Shown here: positions 21,672-25,328 of the stretch, one piece after another
Position numbering within the stretch: position 1 is the first letter of the stretch
How the letters are laid out: each line of letters starts with the position of its first letter
From: Moraxellaceae bacterium UBA2477
Lineage (GTDB): Bacteria; Pseudomonadota; Gammaproteobacteria; Pseudomonadales; Moraxellaceae
Direction: 5' to 3'
NCBI GenBank assembly: GCA_002342025.1
Contig: DDPD01000011.1
Coordinates: 1-25,328 of the forward strand
Length of the DNA stretch: 25,328 nt
Translations under genes and position numbers: made by a program
Notes under the pieces: model-generated
What the model was told of the DNA's origin: nothing
Databases searched by the model: none
The model's input: the letters and a program-made list of their open reading frames with translations, nothing else

Positions 21672-22658
21672 ATGAAAGCTAACGCAGTGGCTGCCGTATT
21701 TAGCATCGCATTCGCGGTACAGGCACAGGCCCAAACATTTTGTGTTTACGACCCGACAGGCGCTCAAGGCCCAAGCTACGCTTTTGCGAAAGACTATGCG
21801 CTGGCGGCTAAGGCGTGGGGTGTAAATCTCGCCTTAAAAGCCTACACCGACGAGCGGGTGGCATCCGAGGATTTCAAGGCAGGGCAGTGTGATGGCGTGG
21901 CAATCACGGGGCTGCGTGGCCGCCAGTACAACAGTTATGTCGGCAGTATTGACTCCATTGGCTCCGTGCCTTCATACCGGCATTTGCGCACCGTGCTTCA
22001 GGTCTTAGCGAGTCCGCAAAGCGAAGCCAATATGAAGAGTGGTGCTTATGAAGTTGTCGGCGTTTTTCCGCTAGGGGCAGCCTATGTTTTTGTGCGAGAT
22101 CGCAGCATTAACTCCATCGAGAAAGCGGCAGGAAAAAAAATTGCGGTACTGGATTTTGATAAGTCGCAAGCAAAGCTCGTGCAACAGCTAGGGGCACAAC
22201 CTGTCTCTTCAGACATCACCAACTTCACCACCAAATTTAATAATGGTCAGGTCGATATAGTGGCGGCCCCCGGCATCGCCTATAAACCGTTTGAAATGTA
22301 CAAAGGGCTGGGCACCACGGGAGCGATTTACCGATTCCCGTTGATTCAGCTCACGGGCCATATGATTGTGCGCAGTGAGAGATTCCCCGCGAGCTTTGGT
22401 CAGAAGTCGCGTAGCTTTGTGCTCACGCAATTGGATCGCGCAGATGCCACGATTAAGCAAGCGGAAGACGGAATCCCAGCTAAGTACTGGCTAGACCTAA
22501 GTCAAGCAGATAGAGACAAATATACATTGATGATGCGGGAAGCTCGGATACAGCTGACCAAGGATGGGTTTTATAACCCAAAAATGATGAGCCTCTTAAA
22601 GAAGATCCGCTGCAAAATTGAGCCAGCTGCCGCTGAATGCGCGGATAGCATTGAGTAA
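21672..22658 (+). CDS. Periplasmic solute-binding-like protein (AdeT/DctP-type)
   Basis: The 328-residue precursor has a signal peptide cleaved near Ala20 (AVQAQA, then QTFCVYDP). The mature part reads as a two-lobe periplasmic binding protein: YDPTGAQGPSYAFAKDYA (26-43), a GQCDGVAITGLRGRQYN segment (72-88), KKIAVLDFDKSQ (154-165) and FNNGQVDIVAAPGIAYKPFE (189-208). The ending ECADSIE and Cys24 suggest possible disulphides. It resembles the putative solute-binding proteins sometimes annotated as AdeT-type RND components, themselves similar to TRAP DctP proteins. No permease, ATPase or efflux pump adjoins it, so ligand and partner are unknown. AAGGA lies 9 bases before the ATG. Its TAA abuts the stop of the convergent nuclease gene with no spacer. 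Confidence 0.8.
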   Translation: MKANAVAAVFSIAFAVQAQAQTFCVYDPTGAQGPSYAFAKDYALAAKAWGVNLALKAYTDERVASEDFKAGQCDGVAITGLRGRQYNSYVGSIDSIGSVPSYRHLRTVLQVLASPQSEANMKSGAYEVVGVFPLGAAYVFVRDRSINSIEKAAGKKIAVLDFDKSQAKLVQQLGAQPVSSDITNFTTKFNNGQVDIVAAPGIAYKPFEMYKGLGTTGAIYRFPLIQLTGHMIVRSERFPASFGQKSRSFVLTQLDRADATIKQAEDGIPAKYWLDLSQADRDKYTLMMREARIQLTKDGFYNPKMMSLLKKIRCKIEPAAAECADSIE

Positions 22659-23162
22659 CTACTCGGCACGAGCCTTAGATTGACGCTGTGTGTGCCGCCA
22701 CTGCCAAGGTGGCATGCGCTCCTGCTCTGGTAGTGCCCAAAGTCCAATTGCTTGCTTTCGGGCTGCCTGCTCGTCGAGTAGTAGCGCGGGTCGTTTTAAG
22801 TGGCGGCGATAAACCCAAGCCGCTCCTTGGCGCACCATTTCCGCATTGATATCAACCCCATCTGCTCGAACTTGGCCCACGATGCGGCCATATTGATCAA
22901 TATCGATCACGGTGACTTCTACCGTCTTTTTCAATGCCAGCGACACCAAAAGCTGTTTGGCGCGATGGCCATAGGGCTGGGCTTTTTCCGGGCTATCAAT
23001 TTCAGCCAGCCTGACTTTGATGCGCTGATAATCAGCATCGATCAGGGTCAGCGTGTCGCCATCCGCAATATGGATGACTCGGCCATTGAGTACCGATGTG
23101 GCGTAGGCCTGGGGTGAAAGGTTACAGAACAGGACTAGGAATAACGCTAAGAGTGGCTTCAT
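22659..23162 (-). CDS. Secreted thermonuclease-family (SNase-like) nuclease
   Basis: The 167-residue protein begins with a signal peptide (MKPLLALFLVLFCNLSPQAYA), followed by one SNase-like domain. Active-site residues equivalent to staphylococcal nuclease can be read: D36 in ADGDTLTL, R51, D56 and E59 in VRLAEIDSPE, and R93 in QYGRIVGQV. It should cut DNA or RNA in a calcium-dependent way in the periplasm or outside the cell. The ATG at 23162 is chosen because it starts directly at the signal peptide. The frame stays open 21 codons further, across a terminator, and that extension is unlikely to be translated. The SD is poor (GAG about 9 bases upstream). The start is only 18 bases downstream of the tRNA-Met terminator, so the source of its transcription is unclear. 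Confidence 0.9.
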   Translation of the reverse strand: MKPLLALFLVLFCNLSPQAYATSVLNGRVIHIADGDTLTLIDADYQRIKVRLAEIDSPEKAQPYGHRAKQLLVSLALKKTVEVTVIDIDQYGRIVGQVRADGVDINAEMVRQGAAWVYRRHLKRPALLLDEQAARKQAIGLWALPEQERMPPWQWRHTQRQSKARAE

Positions 23163-23180
23163 AACGCTAGGCTCAAAAAC

Positions 23181-23211
23181 AAAAAAGGCCAGCATGGGGG
23201 CTGACCTTTTT
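23181..23211 (-). terminator. Intrinsic terminator downstream of tRNA-Met
   Basis: On the minus strand, AAAAAGG and CCTTTTTT form the outer stem and CAGC/GCTG the inner stem, with one mismatch and a short loop, and T6 follows. It begins 36 bases past the tRNA CCA end and ends 18 bases before the nuclease ATG. The A-rich left arm makes it potentially bidirectional. Confidence 0.8.
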
Positions 23212-23247
23212 GTCGCAAACGCCAACCCATGGGTGGGAGTGCAAAGA

Positions 23248-23324
23248 TGGTGGCTACGGCTGGACTTGAACCTGCGACCCCAGCATTATGAGTGCTGTGC
23301 TCTAACCGACTGAGCTACGTAGCC
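23248..23324 (-). tRNA. tRNA-Met (CAT), elongator type, CCA encoded
   Basis: The 77-nt minus-strand sequence folds as a tRNA. The acceptor GGCTACG pairs with CGTAGCC, with discriminator A and encoded CCA. The D-arm is GCTC...GAGC, the anticodon stem CAGCA/TGCTG, and the anticodon loop CTCATAA gives CAT. The body matches the gammaproteobacterial elongator tRNA-Met pattern (first pair G-C, unlike initiator tRNA). The T-stem GCAGG/CCAGC has an A-A mismatch at its middle pair, and the T-loop reads TTCAAGT. A promoter lies directly upstream and a terminator downstream, so it is a single-tRNA unit. Confidence 0.97.
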
Positions 23325-23336
23325 AAGAGGCCGCGA

Positions 23337-23365
23337 ATCTTAGTTTTCGAGTCGCGGCCTGTCAA
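23337..23365 (-). promoter_or_regulatory. Strong sigma70-like promoter of tRNA-Met with GC-rich discriminator
   Basis: On the minus strand a perfect TTGACA (complement of 23360-23365) is followed, after exactly 17 bases, by TAAGAT (complement of 23337-23342). Next comes TCGCGGCC, a GC-rich discriminator of the kind linked to stringent control of stable RNA. The mature tRNA starts 12 bases past the -10. A 9-bp inverted repeat, AGGCCGCGA/TCGCGGCCT (23328-23336 and 23352-23360), overlaps the spacer and the discriminator. Confidence 0.85.
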
Positions 23366-23400
23366 GGTTTTCACGCGTTGAATGCAATATTCAGTACGCG

Positions 23401-24492
23401 TTAGACGTTGAATCTAAAGTGCAGTACATCGCCATCCTTCACGATGTAGTCCTTACCTTCTAATCGCCATTTGCCGGCTTCCTTGGCGCCAGCTTCACCC
23501 TTGTATTGGATGAAGTCGTCGTAGCCGATGCACTCCGCACGAATAAAGCCTTTCTCGAAGTCCGTGTGAATGACCGCCGCCGCCTTTGGCGCGGTGCAAT
23601 TAACGGGGATGGTCCAGGCGCGAACCTCCTTTACGCCAGCGGTAAAGTAGGTGTGCAAATTGAGCAAGCCATAACCCGCACGAATCACGCGGTTCAGGCC
23701 GGGCTCATCCATGCCGAGGTCACCGAGGAAGGCGATTTTGTCTTCCTCATCAAGCTCGGCAATTTCCGCTTCGAGCTTGTTACAGATCGGTACCACAATG
23801 GCTTTTTCACTGGCCGCGAGTTCACGGACCTGATCGAGCAGCGGATTGTTGTCGAAGCCGTTTTCATCGACGTTAGCGATGTACATGGTCGGCTTTAGCG
23901 TGAGCAGACCGTAGGACTTGATGGCAAATTTTTCATCGGCATCCAGGTCCACGCTACGGGCGGGCAGGCCTTCATCAAGTGCGGGCTTAATCTTGTCGAG
24001 CACCGCCTTAATGGCCAGCGACTCTTTGTCGCCTCCCTTGGCCAGCTTGGTGACGCGCAGCAGGGCCTTATCGACCGCATCGAGATCGGCCAGTGCCAAT
24101 TCGGTGTTAATGATGGCAATGTCATCGAGCGGGCTGACGCGACCCGCAACGTGAATCACGTTGTCATCGTTGAAGCAGCGCACGACATGGGCAATAGCAT
24201 CAGTTTCGCGGATGTTGGCGAGGAATTTATTGCCCAGGCCTTCACCTTGCGATGCACCAGCGACGAGGCCGGCGATATCGACGAATTCCATGCTGGTCGG
24301 GATGACGCGCTCAGGCTTGACGATGGCGGCAAGGGCGTCGAGACGGAGGTCCGGCATGGGCACCACGCCCGTGTTCGGCTCAATGGTGCAGAACGGAAAG
24401 TTCTCGGCCGCAATACCCGCCTTAGTGAGGGCGTTGAACAGGGTGGACTTGCCGACATTGGGTAGTCCGACGATGCCGCAGTTAAATCCCAT
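23401..24492 (-). CDS. ychF: Redox-regulated ATPase YchF (OLA1/Obg-family)
   Basis: YchF is a ribosome-associated P-loop NTPase that prefers ATP to GTP. The 363-residue protein begins MGFNCGIVGLPNVGKSTLFN, with Walker A GLPNVGKS (9-16). It continues with NFPFCTIEPN (31-40), the G3-type DIAGLVAGASQGEGLGNKFL (69-88), and a non-canonical base-recognition segment (the NVDE of IANVDENGFD near 202) in place of NKxD, which is typical of the ATP-preferring subfamily. The C-terminal TGS domain ends VKDGDVLHFRFNV. Length is standard (363). The ATG at 24492 is chosen over upstream codons because it matches the family N-terminus exactly. It lies 37 bases after pth, in the conserved rplY-pth-ychF order. 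Confidence 0.98.
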   Translation of the reverse strand: MGFNCGIVGLPNVGKSTLFNALTKAGIAAENFPFCTIEPNTGVVPMPDLRLDALAAIVKPERVIPTSMEFVDIAGLVAGASQGEGLGNKFLANIRETDAIAHVVRCFNDDNVIHVAGRVSPLDDIAIINTELALADLDAVDKALLRVTKLAKGGDKESLAIKAVLDKIKPALDEGLPARSVDLDADEKFAIKSYGLLTLKPTMYIANVDENGFDNNPLLDQVRELAASEKAIVVPICNKLEAEIAELDEEDKIAFLGDLGMDEPGLNRVIRAGYGLLNLHTYFTAGVKEVRAWTIPVNCTAPKAAAVIHTDFEKGFIRAECIGYDDFIQYKGEAGAKEAGKWRLEGKDYIVKDGDVLHFRFNV

Positions 24493-24529
24493 GGTAATTC
24501 CATCCCGACGCCGTAGCGTCATTAGTACA

Positions 24530-25120
24530 TCAAGTCGTGGCTTTGAAGCCGTTAAGGGTGTTCATGACGCGGGCCAGCTCGCCGGCCATGATGGCCTCGC
24601 GATGACGCAGGGCTTCATCTAGCGCCTTGTCCATTAACTCTTGTTCACTTCGGGGTGCTTTGCTCAACACAAAGCCCGATACCAGCGCGCTCTCGCCGGG
24701 GTGGCCGATGCCGACGCGCAGGCGGTGAAAGCCGTTCTGGTTGCCGAGCGCGCTGATGCTGTCGCGCAGGCCATTGTGGCCACCATGACCGCCGCCGGTT
24801 TTGAGGCGGATTTGGCCCGGGCTGAGATCGAGCTCATCGTGAGCGATGAGAATTTCAGTTGGGGCAATTTTGTAGAATCCGGCGACGGCTGCAACGGCCT
24901 GTCCCGAGCGATTCATAAATGTTGTGGGGATGAGCAAACGCACATCTTCGCCCTGATGCGACACACGGGCGATCAGCCCAAAAGACTTACTGTCTGCGGT
25001 GAGGCGAGCGCCTAGCTGTTCGGCTAACCGGGTCACAAACCAAGCACCGGCGTTATGCCGTGTGTCAGCATATTGAGCTCCGGGGTTGGCAAGGCCAACG
25101 ATTAGGCGAATGGCGGTCAT
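24530..25120 (-). CDS. pth: Peptidyl-tRNA hydrolase
   Basis: Pth cleaves peptidyl-tRNA released from stalled ribosomes and recycles tRNA. The 196-residue protein shows the full active site: Asn12 in VGLANPGAQY, catalytic His22 in DTRHNAG, Asn70 in PTTFMNRSG, and Asp95 in IAHDELDL. The GGGHGGHNGLRDS stretch (108-120) binds tRNA, and RLRVGIGHPG (133-142) follows. Length is typical (about 190-200). A GAG lies about 8 bases upstream of the ATG. It follows rplY with a terminator-like hairpin between them and precedes ychF by 37 bases. Confidence 0.98.
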   Translation of the reverse strand: MTAIRLIVGLANPGAQYADTRHNAGAWFVTRLAEQLGARLTADSKSFGLIARVSHQGEDVRLLIPTTFMNRSGQAVAAVAGFYKIAPTEILIAHDELDLSPGQIRLKTGGGHGGHNGLRDSISALGNQNGFHRLRVGIGHPGESALVSGFVLSKAPRSEQELMDKALDEALRHREAIMAGELARVMNTLNGFKATT

Positions 25121-25162
25121 GCTCGCAACTCTATCAGGCAGTCATACGATTTGGCAGGAACG

Positions 25163-25188
25163 AAAAACGGGGCCTGAGCCCCGCTTTT
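25163..25188 (-). terminator. Hairpin with U-tract between rplY and pth
   Basis: CGGGGC (25168-25173) and GCCCCG (25178-25183) form a perfect 6-bp stem with a 4-base loop. On the minus strand T5 follows (complement of 25163-25167). It sits 22 bases after the rplY stop and 42 bases before the pth start, so it could end rplY or make readthrough into pth partial. Confidence 0.75.
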
Positions 25189-25210
25189 GCGTTTAACCAG
25201 CAGTCGGCGC

Positions 25211-25328
25211 TTAGGCGTCGACTTTGCTGGCGTGCACGTTGGCAACGGGCTGGTCGTGGTCGTGACCGAGCGCGAGCACCGGAATTTCCACGCCGGCTGG
25301 CAGAACCAGGTCGGACAGGTGGAGTGTG
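25211..25328 (-). CDS. rplY: 50S ribosomal protein L25 (TL5/Ctc form), C-terminal end only
   Basis: Reading the minus strand from the window edge to the TAA gives 38 residues: a TLHLSDLVLPAGVEIPVL stretch, then LGHDHDQPVANVHASKVDA. The LHLSDLxLPxGVEI and HDQPV pattern is the end of the C-terminal TL5/Ctc domain of the long form of L25, a 5S rRNA-binding ribosomal protein. The N-terminal part lies beyond the window. The gene order rplY-pth-ychF confirms the assignment. Confidence 0.93.
   Translation of the reverse strand, partial: TLHLSDLVLPAGVEIPVLALGHDHDQPVANVHASKVDA

Noticed and set aside
23163..23225. A 21-codon N-terminal extension of the nuclease
   Set aside because: It would cross the tRNA terminator and place the signal peptide internally.
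23230..23340. tRNA-Met as an integration site
   Set aside because: No integrase gene and no repeated copy of the tRNA 3' end is seen in the flanks.

Overview
The window reads as an ordinary chromosomal segment of a free-living, probably aquatic gammaproteobacterium. It is moderately GC-rich by eye (not computed). The support is the rplY-pth-ychF order, an Mpl murein-recycling ligase, a Pseudomonas-type PLP ornithine decarboxylase, a PIN-PhoH protein, KefB/C-type antiport and a type II secretion cluster. I see no integrase, transposase, CRISPR array, prophage or restriction/defence genes, and no obvious island. No stretch longer than about 300 bases lacks a gene.

Layout. 1-4350 (+): the end of gspN, then gspC and gspD, a split T2SS cluster whose secretin has a long C-terminal tail. 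4347-10040 (-): a run of same-strand genes in two groups. The promoter-distal group is pirin, a RutE-like nitroreductase and an ABC1 kinase. The promoter-proximal group is purE-purK-apt-nucleosidase, preceded by a 42-codon membrane-peptide ORF. 10137-12453 (+): a five-helix membrane protein, mpl and the fluoride channel gene crcB, tightly coupled. 12487-13538 (-): ppnP and a TerC-family gene behind a good sigma70-like promoter. 13698-17257 (+): a papain-like YiiX/NlpC-type hydrolase, PIN-PhoH and ornithine decarboxylase speC with a structured leader. 17338-19143 (-): Kef antiporter. 19294-20449 (+): ppa and a small repeat-containing phasin-like protein. 20576-21544 (-): GST. 21672-22658 (+): periplasmic solute-binding protein. 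22659-25328 (-): thermonuclease, tRNA-Met(CAT), ychF, pth and the 3' end of rplY.

How the genes work together. purE and purK make CAIR in de novo purine synthesis. The next two genes form a salvage pair: a nucleosidase predicted to release adenine (or a related base) and Apt, which converts adenine to AMP. Methylthioadenosine is a by-product of spermidine synthesis, so speC further along feeds the same chemistry at a distance. Ppa removes the pyrophosphate released by Apt and other reactions. Mpl recycles murein tripeptide. Pth and L25 serve translation.

The least conventional items are small: the phasin-like protein with two tandem 35-residue repeats and a three-hairpin 3' UTR; the 42-aa ORF before purE; a terminator-like hairpin just before speC; alternative hairpins before phoH; a palindrome plus an SD-masking hairpin before pirin; the repeated tail of GspD; and a nuclease gene starting just behind a tRNA terminator. 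I found no clear new multi-gene system.
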